Program-made: the position numbers and the translations under genes | Assembly (NCBI RefSeq): GCF_024138165.1 | Contig: NZ_CP100003.1 | Span: 1 to 64,000 of the forward strand | DNA length: 64,000 nucleotides | Origin: Halorussus vallis | Lineage (GTDB): Archaea > Halobacteriota > Halobacteria > Halobacteriales > Haladaptataceae | Reading direction: 5' to 3' | The notes under the pieces: model-generated | Database searches by the model: none | Told to the model about the DNA's origin: nothing | Seen by the model: the letters and a program-made list of their open reading frames with translations, nothing else | Part shown: positions 9,107-17,417 of the stretch, one piece after another | How positions within the stretch are numbered: the first letter of the stretch is position 1 | Layout: every line of letters starts with the position of its first letter

Positions 9107-11857
9107 TTACTCGTTCTGCGCTTCCGTACGCTCAAGCGCCATCGTTGTTTGATTGATTGCTTCTGGGGTTCTCCGCGTCCAATATCTGGCGTTACTGTCC
9201 TCTATTCGGTACTTGTCGTTCCCCGTGTAAGCGACGGTCTTTTCGTAGCTGTACCCGTCCTGATAGGTGACGGTGGCTTTCTTTCGCGATTCGTAACCAT
9301 TGTCCGACAGCGTTTTCGACGACATGTCCGAGAACTTTCCATGCGCGTCGTGGAGCGAATCGTACTTCCGTGCAAGACCATCGACGAGAACGTGGTCGAA
9401 GTACACCGTTCCACCATCCGAGAGGTATGCATCGTATCCGATTCCACCAGTACTCCAGGTTGAGTCCGTTGCCGTGAACTGAGACAGGAGGTCTTCCGAA
9501 TCGTTGTACAGTTTGACGGTGTGTTCGCCGTTGGTTTCCCACTCGATTTCGATTCTGAACCAAGTGTCCTCAGCAAGACAGAATCCAGTCGAGTTGGCGG
9601 CCAGTTTAGTGGCCGTTTCATTTTCATATCGGTACAGCGCAAGTCTGTCAGTGGCAAAATTCACCCGCACGAAGTACCGATTGTTGTGGTCCTGTACTCC
9701 GTAGGTGAAGTTTATTTTGTCAGCACCACCAGTGGCACGGACTCGACAACGGAACTGGTTACCAGCCTCCGGGTAGCGCGGAAGCCCACTCGTACTAATC
9801 ATCTCGACCGCCGTTCCGCTGAGTTCGAGTGCATGCGAACCGTAGTACGGTGGTGTGGAGACGAGGCGTGCACCGGAGCCACCCCGGTCGAACGTGTACT
9901 CGCTGAGATCTCCATCGTCGAAATCGTCGACGACCTTACCAACATCTGGTGTTCGGTGTTTCCCTTTCGTTACGTAATCGAAGTGGACTGTACCTCCGTT
10001 CGAGACGTAAGCGTCGTAGCCAGTGCCGCCAGTCGACCACGTAGTGTCTTTGGCCGAAAGCTCAGCTACATCGTCTCCATCTCTTAAGGTAACCACGTGC
10101 CGCCCGTTCGTCCGCCACTCAACGACAACTTCGTACCAGACACCTTCGGAGTAATTGACAGAGGAGTCCGAATCGAGGAAAGTTCCCGACCCGTTTTCGT
10201 ACTGGACAAGGCCCAGGATTCCGTCCGCGAAATCTAGTTGGACGTAGTAGCGGTTGTCGTGGTCCTGCACGCCGTAGGTGAAGTTGGCCACTCCACTTGA
10301 TCCAGCTCCGTCTGTCGGCCGTACCCAACAACTAAAGGTATCACCAGTTTGTGGTTCCTTCGGAAGTCCAGATGTCCGAATCATCTCGGTGTTCGTCCCA
10401 CTAATTTGTAGCGCGTACGAACCATCGAACGTCGTACTCGAAACGACACTCGCACCGGAACTTCCCCGGTCGAAGCTGTATTCGCTCAGATCGCCATCCT
10501 CAAAATTCTCGACGATAACACCCTCACCGGTGTCGTCCAGATCGTCGATGGTGACTCCGTCGAAGTACGCCGCCTCACTCCCGGAGAGATACGCGTCGTA
10601 ACCGACGCCACCGCTACTCCACGTCGAATCCGTCGCGGAAATCTGTGCGAGTTGCGTCCCACTACTGTTGAAGAGGGTCACCGTATGCGTCCCGTCACGC
10701 GCCCACTCGATATCGACTTCGTACCACGTGTCCTGAGAGAGGGCGACACCTGTCCCCGCCAGTTTCGTCGAGGTCCCATTCTCAGTTCGATACAATCCGA
10801 GGGCACCCTGTTCGGGGTTGACACGGACGAAGTACCGATTAGTGTGATCTTGGACACCGTAGGTGAAATTCGTCCGATCTGCACCATTTGTGCCTCGAAT
10901 CCAGTAACTCATCGTCGACCCTGCCGAGGGATAATGGTTGAGTCCAGCGGTGCTAATCATCTCGGTCGAGGTACCAGCGATTTCCAGCGCGTACTCGCCC
11001 GTTTTGGTCGGCGACGTGACCACGCTTGCACCCGAACTCCCGCGGTCGAAGCGGTACTCGTTCAGGTCGCCATCTTGGAAGTTATCCACGATTAAACACC
11101 CGTCGGAGGGGTCGCGCGTGCCCTTCGTCACGTAGTCGATGTATACGGTGCCGCCGTCGCTGAGGTAGGCGTCGTAGCCGACGCCACCGCTACTCCACGT
11201 CGGATCTGTAGCCGATATTTGCGCGACTTGGTTCCCTGCCGCGTCGGAGAGCGTGAACGTGTGGTCGCCGGTACTTGACCACGCGATCTCTGCCTCGTAC
11301 CACGTATCCTGCGAGAGGGAGACGCCCTTGTCTGCCAGCAGGGTGGCACTCCCGTTCTCGTACCGGTACAGCGCGACACTCCCCTGCACGGGGTTCACGC
11401 GTGCAAAGTACCGATTCTGATGATCTTGAACGCCGTAGGTGAGGTTGATGCGATCAGCACCATTGTGGCCACGAACCCAGTACCTGAAGGTATCACCCGC
11501 GGCCGGGTAGTAATCTAACCCAGAGGTGCTGATCATCTCCGTGTCGGTGCCACTGATCTGAAGTACGTCGTCACCGTGGTAGGTAGGATTATCGACAATG
11601 CTCGCGCCTGAACTCCCCTTGTCGAACGTGTACTCGCTCAAGTCATCATCTTCGAAGTCATCGATGATGAAAAAGCCGACCTCATCGTTCGATTTGAGCG
11701 AAGCTGCTGCAGGTTCGGAGCCCAGTGTCGAAACACCAGTTCCGCCGAGGGCAAGTCCTGCGCCGGTTGCTCCAACTGTTTGCAAGTACGAACGTCGATC
11801 GATGTTCACCTGTTCTTGCTTGGGATTAGGCTGTGCATTATTATTTCTCTCTGCCAT
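9107..11857 (-). CDS. Tat-exported surface protein with four LamG-like repeats
   Basis: The 916-residue protein starts with a twin-arginine signal (D-R-R-S-Y-L-Q-T-V at residues 20-28, then a hydrophobic Ala/Gly segment), so it is exported folded. Four repeats of about 190 residues follow, starting near residues 64, 255, 446 and 641. Each contains the pattern DDGDLSEYTFDRGSSGAS, TYGVQDHxNRYF and TWSSGGVGYDAYLS. This is the look of concanavalin-A-like carbohydrate-binding modules. A polar tail from about 835 follows. No C-terminal anchor is seen, so it may be secreted or held by partners. Likely role, by inference: binding extracellular polysaccharide or another cell. The next gene downstream is probably in the same operon. 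Confidence 0.75.
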   Translation of the reverse strand: MAERNNNAQPNPKQEQVNIDRRSYLQTVGATGAGLALGGTGVSTLGSEPAAASLKSNDEVGFFIIDDFEDDDLSEYTFDKGSSGASIVDNPTYHGDDVLQISGTDTEMISTSGLDYYPAAGDTFRYWVRGHNGADRINLTYGVQDHQNRYFARVNPVQGSVALYRYENGSATLLADKGVSLSQDTWYEAEIAWSSTGDHTFTLSDAAGNQVAQISATDPTWSSGGVGYDAYLSDGGTVYIDYVTKGTRDPSDGCLIVDNFQDGDLNEYRFDRGSSGASVVTSPTKTGEYALEIAGTSTEMISTAGLNHYPSAGSTMSYWIRGTNGADRTNFTYGVQDHTNRYFVRVNPEQGALGLYRTENGTSTKLAGTGVALSQDTWYEVDIEWARDGTHTVTLFNSSGTQLAQISATDSTWSSGGVGYDAYLSGSEAAYFDGVTIDDLDDTGEGVIVENFEDGDLSEYSFDRGSSGASVVSSTTFDGSYALQISGTNTEMIRTSGLPKEPQTGDTFSCWVRPTDGAGSSGVANFTYGVQDHDNRYYVQLDFADGILGLVQYENGSGTFLDSDSSVNYSEGVWYEVVVEWRTNGRHVVTLRDGDDVAELSAKDTTWSTGGTGYDAYVSNGGTVHFDYVTKGKHRTPDVGKVVDDFDDGDLSEYTFDRGGSGARLVSTPPYYGSHALELSGTAVEMISTSGLPRYPEAGNQFRCRVRATGGADKINFTYGVQDHNNRYFVRVNFATDRLALYRYENETATKLAANSTGFCLAEDTWFRIEIEWETNGEHTVKLYNDSEDLLSQFTATDSTWSTGGIGYDAYLSDGGTVYFDHVLVDGLARKYDSLHDAHGKFSDMSSKTLSDNGYESRKKATVTYQDGYSYEKTVAYTGNDKYRIEDSNARYWTRRTPEAINQTTMALERTEAQNE

Positions 11858-11882
11858 GCAATGGTACCTTCCTGAGGGAATG

Positions 11883-11890
11883 TTATAATT
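11883..11890 (-). promoter_or_regulatory. TATA box of the four-repeat surface protein operon
   Basis: The minus strand carries AATTATAA centred about 29 bp before the ATG at 11857. This fits a leaderless haloarchaeal promoter. Confidence 0.55.
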
Positions 11891-12708
11891 ACCACGGTAA
11901 GTCGATGTCTAAAGTTTCCTCGGTATTTATTAGTGATGGGGAATAAGATCTAATCTTAGCAAATAAGGTTCTAATATGTTCGGTGTTCTCTAATATCGAT
12001 GGGAAAGGGCGGTTTTGAAGATCGAGGCAAGTCCGTATCGGACAAACTCGGGCATCGTGTCGGTGCAGTCCTGCTGCCGGGTACGCTCGCCGAGATAGTT
12101 CCATTCAAAGATATCCTCATTCCGCGAGTCCTACAGGCGGCAACTGCTGCTGTTCGCACCTTGCTGCTCGGGCACTGCTGGCGATAGAGTCGGTACTAGG
12201 TTCGGCGTCTCGATTAACGAGTTCGGAAGGTGAATAATCCGGCTCTAAACCGGTGGATTTTGAACAATATCAGGGGGAATCATATCGAGGAGAGTCGATC
12301 CCGAGAGATAGCTCAGTGGTGATTCTAACCGAGCAATCTTATATGCCTCCGACGTTTTGGAGTGAGAACTTCGAAGTACCCTTCGTGAACGGCGATACCC
12401 TGGCAGTGGGCTGCTTAGACATCATTTGCAACAACCGCGTCGTGGTGGCGTCGCGTGTCGCTGACAAGGGGATGTCCATTCCGCACTCAGACTAAAGTAT
12501 CGAACACGATTTCCGCGGGCGTCACGCCGCCAAGAGATGCAACGCATCGGTCGGCTCATGCACGGCAATGGCAGCATCAAGGACGATAGGGATAGAAGCG
12601 AGAGAGACTGACTCCGAGACGACGAAGCAGAATTTGTGAAGGACCGTGAGGGTCCAATGCACAGATACCCCTTTTCGGAACTTCACTCGGACCTCGTTCT
12701 GCGAGAGG
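11891..12708. other. Long region without a confident gene
   Basis: The first 300 bp look non-coding. A GTG frame at 12253-12495 (80 residues, with SSVVILTEQSYMPP) could be a fragment of a lost gene, but there is no supporting promoter or partner. The minus-strand frame at 12522-12761 runs into the partition gene and is probably chance. I see no RNA gene here. Confidence 0.35.
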
Positions 12709-13116
12709 TCATTCATCGCCGAGTTCCGAAAGCCGAGCTTGGATTTCCTCAGCATCCGCATCAGAGAGCGCTTCTACACCGAACTGGACGAGTAGCGGGT
12801 AGAAGTGGCGGTTCTTCTTAAACTCGTCCTGGCCCGCCTTGCGGAGCTTCAGCTGGGACTCGAGGTAGGTGTCCTCCATCTCGTCGAGGACATCGTCAGG
12901 AATGTAGATCGTTCGCCCGTTCCACTCGTCCTTGATGTTCGTCTCCGTTTTGCTCGTTTCGTTCGTTTCACTCGTTGAAGTCGATTCGTTCGTTTCAGTC
13001 GATGAGCTGGTTTCCACCGTTTCACTCACCTCACTCGTTTCGCTGGAATCAGCCTCATCGTCCTCCTCTTCGTAGTTGCCCTCGATGCCGGAAGCATCGC
13101 CCCAGCCGTCGCTCAT
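12709..13116 (-). CDS. ParA-associated plasmid partition protein
   Basis: The 135-residue protein has an acidic N-terminus, a low-complexity Ser/Thr/Glu linker at about residues 22-60 built on three-residue units such as SET, NET and TET, and a folded C-terminal half with RTIYIPDDVLDEMED that looks like a ribbon-helix-helix-type DNA-binding or small adaptor domain. It overlaps parA by 4 bp (ATGA), so the pair is translationally coupled. The known layout of ParA loci predicts that this is the centromere-binding adaptor. The linker DNA carries the same 9-bp-phased CGTT repeat seen upstream of parA, which is odd and discussed in the findings. Confidence 0.7.
   Translation of the reverse strand: MSDGWGDASGIEGNYEEEDDEADSSETSEVSETVETSSSTETNESTSTSETNETSKTETNIKDEWNGRTIYIPDDVLDEMEDTYLESQLKLRKAGQDEFKKNRHFYPLLVQFGVEALSDADAEEIQARLSELGDE
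12946..13039 (+). repeat. 9-bp-phased CGTT repeats inside the partition protein gene
   Basis: CGTT occurs at 12946, 12955, 12964, 12973, 12991, 13018 and 13036, all in one 9-bp register. On the coding strand this writes the three-residue repeats of the protein's linker. The consensus CGTTTCNNT matches the non-coding array upstream of parA in sequence and orientation. Confidence 0.75.
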
Positions 13117-13931
13117 GCTTCCACCTCCCCAGGTGCGGTCTTCTCAAACGTCTCGTCGAACAGGTCGGCGATTTCGTTGAACAGGTCGCGTGCATCCTCA
13201 ACGCGCTGGTTCTCCTTGCCGAAGCCGAAGACGGATACCCCCTCGCCAATCGACTGGGAGAGGTCGGTCCGCTTCGGAATCTCGAACACTGGAAGGGAGT
13301 ACGCCGACTTGATCTCCTCGATGGTGTCGCGGTGTTCAGCGTTCTGCTCGACACGGTTACAGACGATGGCGAGCCGATTGATGTCTCCGTACGCCTGTTC
13401 GAGGGAGCTCAGCTGCTTTGCGAAAATCTGGAGGCTGTTGGCGTTGAGTTTCTCCGGAATGACGGGGATAACGACGTTGCCGGTCGCGACGAGGGCGTTA
13501 TCGGTAAGGACGTTCAGAGATGGCGGCGTGTCGACGATGATGTAGTCGTAATCCCTATCGAGTTCGTCCAGAGTCATCTCCAGACGTTCCCGACTCTTCG
13601 GCGCCTCAAGCAACGTTTGGATGTTCTTGTTGTTCGCGAGCTTCTCGCTCGCGGGGAGGATGTCGAATTCCTCGTGCTCGACGATGATGTTGTTCACCGA
13701 CTCCATCTGATCGAAGTCGAGGACGTCGAACAGCGTTGTACGGTCGGTATCGTAGTACAGATCGTTGTAGCCGAGTGAGCAGGTGAGCCCTCCGTGATAG
13801 TCGATATCGACCAGGAGCACGTCGTAGCCCCGGGCAGCTAGCGCCCCGCCTGTGTGAATGACGTCAGTCGTCTTCCCAGCGCCTCCCTTCTGATTCGCCA
13901 CGGTGATTCGTGCGGTGTTGGTGTCGGTCAT
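13113..13931 (-). CDS. parA: ParA-family partition ATPase
   Basis: The 272-residue protein carries the deviant Walker A motif KGGAGKTT at residues 15-22, a Walker A' region LLVDIDYHGG (D42, D44), and DYIIVDTPPS as Walker B. ParA ATPases form nucleotide-dependent patterns on the nucleoid and move plasmid copies apart with help from a centromere-binding protein, here probably the overlapping downstream gene. Its size is normal for plasmid ParA proteins of the short type. The start codon lies 7 bp from the first unit of a phased repeat array, so binding of the partner there could both mark the centromere and repress the operon. Confidence 0.9.
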   Translation of the reverse strand: MTDTNTARITVANQKGGAGKTTDVIHTGGALAARGYDVLLVDIDYHGGLTCSLGYNDLYYDTDRTTLFDVLDFDQMESVNNIIVEHEEFDILPASEKLANNKNIQTLLEAPKSRERLEMTLDELDRDYDYIIVDTPPSLNVLTDNALVATGNVVIPVIPEKLNANSLQIFAKQLSSLEQAYGDINRLAIVCNRVEQNAEHRDTIEEIKSAYSLPVFEIPKRTDLSQSIGEGVSVFGFGKENQRVEDARDLFNEIADLFDETFEKTAPGEVEA

Positions 13932-13937
13932 TTCCTT

Positions 13938-13991
13938 CGTTTCCCTCGTTGTGTTCGTTTCGTTCGTTCTAATCGTTCTGTTCGTTTGGTT
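13938..13991 (+). repeat. Phased CGTT array next to the parA start, putative centromere block 1
   Basis: CGTT occurs at 13938, 13947, 13956, 13965, 13974 and 13983, six copies at exactly 9-bp spacing, consensus CGTTNNNNT. It touches the parA start region. Short tandem iterons beside parA are the usual form of plasmid centromeres and ParB-type operators. Confidence 0.75.
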
Positions 13992-14046
13992 CGGTGAGGG
14001 TGTTTCACTCGGTGAGAGGAATACTACGATGTTAAAACCAAGTGTT

Positions 14047-14122
14047 CGTTACACTCGTTGAAGCAAACACACTCGTTGCCATCAACGCATTCGTTCCATT
14101 CATTACGTTCGTTTCCCTCGTT
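14047..14122 (+). repeat. Phased CGTT array, block 2
   Basis: CGTT lies at 14047, 14056, 14074, 14092, 14110 and 14119, all in one 9-bp register; the vacant positions carry related 4-mers such as CATT or CAAC. No gene covers this stretch. Confidence 0.65.
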
Positions 14123-14165
14123 TTGTTCATCGAGTACGGGGCAGCCAGTTCATCCACTACCAGTT

Positions 14166-14241
14166 CGTTTCTCAGAATGCGTTCAATGCATTCGTTTTTC
14201 TCGTTCCGTTCGTTTTGCTCGTTGAATTCGTTATAGTCGTT
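14166..14241 (+). repeat. Phased CGTT array, block 3
   Basis: CGTT lies at 14166, 14193, 14202, 14211, 14220, 14229 and 14238 in a single 9-bp register. Block 3 ends about 110 bp before the next gene. Blocks 1-3 share orientation but are offset from one another by one or two bases. Confidence 0.65.
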
Positions 14242-14353
14242 CCGCGTGTTTTCAGCGGGAATCAGGACTACCTTCGAGACGAAGGGAGAGATCGTGCTTC
14301 ATGGGCAGTCGAGTAAAACTTTTAACTGTTACTGGATTATTGGTAACCACCAG

Positions 14354-15028
14354 ATGTATGAGGTACTCGACGACACGGCGGCACAGACCATCCTCGCCAT
14401 CGAGAGTGGTGACTCCATCCGCCGTGTCGCCCAACACCTCCACACGCCCTACGAGACAGTGAGACAGGCCGTCAATCGGCTGGAAGACGCAGGCTACGTT
14501 TCCTATGACGATGGCCTCACTGTCGTCGACGAGCGCGTACGCGACGCAGCCCGCGAGCTCGTCGCTGCCAGCGCCGGCGTCAGTCCGCCCTCCATCGAAG
14601 AGGCCTACGTCATCCCACAGTTCGGTGACTGGCCGTTCGCGTTTGCGCGGATCGACGCCGTCTACGTGTGGACCCAGGGCGGCTACCAGGTCGGTCGCGA
14701 GCCCAACGACTATCCGTTGTTCCTGGCCGTCCGTGAGCGGGACGTCGACGCCTGGGAGGCGTTTCTCCATTCGTTTGACCTCCCGACCGCATTCGAAAGA
14801 CAGCCCCGAGACGATCTGGACGGACCGCTGCAGATCGTCCTCGAGCCACGCCCCTCACTCGACATTGAGCACGTCGAGGGGTACCCGGTCACCCCGAGAA
14901 CCGAGACGATCGAGTACATGCGCGAGAACTACGCCCAGTTCCAGTCGGCGCTGGCGATGCTCGACCGGATGTACGAGGACCTCGACCTCGGCGTCACGTA
15001 TCGAGAGACCGAACGGGCGCAGCCATGA
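14354..15028 (+). CDS. Winged-helix regulator/antitoxin of an AbiE-like pair
   Basis: I place the start at ATG 14354 because a TATA-like CTTTTAAC lies about 30 bp upstream and the N-terminus then begins directly with the folded domain. Residues 1-70 form a winged helix (SIRRVAQHLHTPYETVRQAVNRLEDAGYV), followed by about 150 residues without a motif I recognise. The stop overlaps the next start by 4 bp (ATGA). A DNA-binding protein coupled to a nucleotidyltransferase is the layout of AbiEi/AbiEii type IV toxin-antitoxin systems, where the first gene is the antitoxin and autorepressor. Assignment is by architecture. Confidence 0.7.
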   Translation: MYEVLDDTAAQTILAIESGDSIRRVAQHLHTPYETVRQAVNRLEDAGYVSYDDGLTVVDERVRDAARELVAASAGVSPPSIEEAYVIPQFGDWPFAFARIDAVYVWTQGGYQVGREPNDYPLFLAVRERDVDAWEAFLHSFDLPTAFERQPRDDLDGPLQIVLEPRPSLDIEHVEGYPVTPRTETIEYMRENYAQFQSALAMLDRMYEDLDLGVTYRETERAQP

Positions 15029-15720
15029 GCTTCAACAACCGAAGTGACGCGCTCATCGAACTGCTCGAAGAGCTCACCAAAGAGGGCCACGAGTACGTTC
15101 TTGTTGGCGGCTACGCTGTCTCAGCGTTCAATGCTCGCTTCTCCACGGACCTCGATATCGTCGTCGCGCCGGATTCCAAAGCTGACTTCGTCGAGTTCCT
15201 TGAACAGCAGGGATTCGAGGAAACGGACAGTCACGCCAAGAAATGGTTCTACGACACCGAAGTAATCGAGTACGAGAAGCGGCTCACGCCGCAGCAGCCG
15301 ATCGGCTTCGATCTCCTGGTAAACGGACTCGGGTGTCGCCAGACGGAGGCACAGTGGTCGTTCGACTACCTGTACGACCACAGCCACCAACAGGAGGTGA
15401 GCGGAGGTACAGTGACGATCACAGCCAGAGTCATCGATGGGGCAGTCCTCGTCGCGGCAAAGCTCCATAGCGGCCGTGAAACAGACCTCCGGGACGTCCT
15501 GGCAGTAGCACAAGAAATCGATCTCGACGCTGTCACGCCTCACCTTCGGCGAGGGGACGAAGATGCGCTACGGGAGCAGCTTGAGCGTGGACTGGAGATC
15601 ATAGAGAGCGATGAACTCAAGCACGGGTATCGGAGTGACTTCGGGGCCTCAGCAGTCTCAGAAGAAACGGTCACCGCTCTCCAAGAGTATCTGTCTGCAC
15701 AGATTAACCACCTGAGCTGA
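15025..15720 (+). CDS. Nucleotidyltransferase, AbiEii-like toxin or substrate-modifying partner
   Basis: The 231-residue protein has the nucleotidyltransferase signature: VLVGGYAVSAFNAR (G28-G29) followed by STDLDIVV with D42 and D44, the metal-binding Asp pair. A third acidic position may be in GFDLLVNGL. In AbiE-type systems such enzymes transfer nucleotides to tRNA or another target and stop growth during phage infection. It is coupled by a 4-bp overlap to the upstream winged-helix gene. A similar pair lies at 40.7-42.4 kb, but the proteins are only distantly alike. The target is unknown. Confidence 0.75.
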   Translation: MSFNNRSDALIELLEELTKEGHEYVLVGGYAVSAFNARFSTDLDIVVAPDSKADFVEFLEQQGFEETDSHAKKWFYDTEVIEYEKRLTPQQPIGFDLLVNGLGCRQTEAQWSFDYLYDHSHQQEVSGGTVTITARVIDGAVLVAAKLHSGRETDLRDVLAVAQEIDLDAVTPHLRRGDEDALREQLERGLEIIESDELKHGYRSDFGASAVSEETVTALQEYLSAQINHLS

Positions 15721-15804
15721 AGCGGTCGGGACCCCCTTGATCGGAAGTGAAGATAGGGTCCTTCAGCGGTGTTTACAGTCAGTCAAAAAATTGGAGGGGC
15801 GGTG

Positions 15805-16110
15805 TCAGTCGACCGTCGCTAACACACGGACATCCGTAGCTGAGTGTCGTTCCCGTTCAGTACGAGCACCATGCTCGCGGAGGAACTCATCAATACGGTC
15901 GGCAAGGGACTCCGCGTCCTCTCTATCAACGTGGACGATCAGCGTCGGATGTTCCTCGTCGCTGTTCTCAATCACGAGCGAGACATCCTTGAATTCGTCC
16001 GGCTGTCTGTACGCTTCGAACTCATCGGCGACCTGGTCGGCCAGGTCGTCGAGTACCTCAATCGGTTCCTTTGTCATAGATTGTATTTCGGCTTTGGAAG
16101 GTTGTGCCAT
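15805..16110 (-). CDS. Small conserved haloarchaeal protein, unknown function
   Basis: The frame gives about 101 residues from ATG 16110; a later ATG at 16077 (MTKEPIEVLDDL) is also plausible. It is highly acidic with alternating helix and strand (SLVIENSDEEHPTLIVHVDRED), a compact alpha/beta fold with no catalytic motif. It stands alone between the nucleotidyltransferase and TRAM genes. No function is assigned. Confidence 0.5.
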   Translation of the reverse strand: MAQPSKAEIQSMTKEPIEVLDDLADQVADEFEAYRQPDEFKDVSLVIENSDEEHPTLIVHVDREDAESLADRIDEFLREHGARTERERHSATDVRVLATVD

Positions 16111-16233
16111 CGCGAGCGCGTGAAGAAAACGTGACGTGACTTTCAGAACCACCTCCATCAGACAAACGCGAACGGAGCCTTCTCACACCGCTGGTTTCCC
16201 GAGAAGAAGACCGATCCACGAAGGGACAATGGG

Positions 16234-16668
16234 TTAGAGTGCTCGCGGATCGCTATCGACGATGCTCGCAAACGCGACGTTCTCCTGAACTTGTTCGATT
16301 TCGACTGTTGGCTCGTCGCCGGGTTGAGCGCCGGGAACGATCACGACGTACCCCCGTTCGACTTTCGCAATACCGTCTCCTTGATCACCGACGGTTTCGA
16401 TTGTCACGTCGCGCACTTCTCCCTCATCAACAGGAGGACCAGATGAATCGTGGCTCGTGCTCCCCTGAGAGGCGGGATGCCGTGGGGCCTGCGGAGATGT
16501 TGATTCAGCTTCGGAGGAGGAATCAAGGAGAGCGATGCGGTACGTTTCATCACCGGTCAGCGCCCCGTGCTTGATCTCACTCGGAGGAATCTCGATTACG
16601 AAAGTGCCATCCTCCTCCTTAATTTTCGCAGTGAAAAGCGAACACAGGGAGTCTGAGATTTCTACCAT
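16234..16668 (-). CDS. TRAM-domain protein
   Basis: From ATG 16668 the protein has 144 residues. The N-terminal 45 residues form a small domain (VIEIPPSEIKHGAL) followed by a Ser/Pro-rich linker. The last 60 residues are a TRAM domain: VTIETVGDQGDGIAKVERG, then VIVPGAQPGDEPTVEIEQV. TRAM domains are small beta barrels that bind RNA; free-standing haloarchaeal versions act as RNA chaperones or are fused to tRNA-modifying enzymes. Most haloarchaeal TRAM proteins are shorter, so the N-terminal extension is unusual. Confidence 0.75.
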   Translation of the reverse strand: MVEISDSLCSLFTAKIKEEDGTFVIEIPPSEIKHGALTGDETYRIALLDSSSEAESTSPQAPRHPASQGSTSHDSSGPPVDEGEVRDVTIETVGDQGDGIAKVERGYVVIVPGAQPGDEPTVEIEQVQENVAFASIVDSDPRAL

Positions 16669-16725
16669 AACTGGGTTTGATACTGGATACAATTAATCGG
16701 TCTCTTTGAGAAGGAGCGAACTGGA

Positions 16726-17292
16726 TCAGCTGTCCTCAGCTGGTTCTTCCCAAGGAATGTCTCGCTTATGGACTACAGCGAGCTTCGAGTCGTCATCATC
16801 TTCTATTGCACTTAGACCACGCTGGACGAGAGTGTGAACCTGTCCAGCAGACTCCGGGAACGAAAATTGGTCATCCTCCGCGTCAGCACGGAGTTCCAGA
16901 TAATGGAGGTACAACCTGAACCTCGTATCTGCTCCGATTGGCCACCAAATCGTCCCTATCTGCTCATCTACCTGATTGTCCCAATGCTCTATGAGTTCAC
17001 GGATATCGTCGACGAGCTCCTCCCCAGAGGTGCGAAGGCGGAGGGAGTATTCCCGATCCCGCTCCATCTCTTCGATTATATCCTGAAGGAAAGGCTCAGC
17101 CTCCAGGGCGGTAGGTGAGGTCTGATCCGCTTCTAGAAGGTGTTCTAACGCCCGAATTTCTTCACGCCGAGCGGCTACAGCGTATGCGACATTGTACTTA
17201 TCCTCGGGGAAGATTTCGTGCTGACTCGGTTGCTGTGCCTGAGGGACAGTATCCCCAGTGGATGAGCTAAATAAGGTCTCAAAGAGTCCCAT
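16726..17292 (-). CDS. Acidic helical protein, unknown function
   Basis: I choose ATG 17292 (MGLFETLFSSS) because CTTATGGG lies about 24 bp upstream on the minus strand. The 188-residue protein is mostly helical, with charged heptad-like stretches (AARREEIRALEHLLEAD, IIEEMERDREYSLRLR) and no TM segment. It could be an accessory structural or regulatory protein. No family is recognised. Confidence 0.5.
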   Translation of the reverse strand: MGLFETLFSSSTGDTVPQAQQPSQHEIFPEDKYNVAYAVAARREEIRALEHLLEADQTSPTALEAEPFLQDIIEEMERDREYSLRLRTSGEELVDDIRELIEHWDNQVDEQIGTIWWPIGADTRFRLYLHYLELRADAEDDQFSFPESAGQVHTLVQRGLSAIEDDDDSKLAVVHKRDIPWEEPAEDS

Positions 17293-17417
17293 AGGCTTCG
17301 TCCGGAGGGCACCCATAAGTACTTCCTGTCATATCAGACGGCAATTCTGGCGGCTGTGAACCGATTCACCTTGCCACTCGAAGAAGAAGCGGATTATCTT
17401 TGTATCGACAGACAGCG

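Noticed and set aside
12253-12495. 80-residue frame as a real gene
   Set aside because: Weak GTG start, no promoter, no partner and no recognisable fold; noted only as possible remnant.
13938-14241. CRISPR array near parA
   Set aside because: The repeat unit is 9 bp with no unique spacers of 30-40 bp; no cas genes are present in the window.
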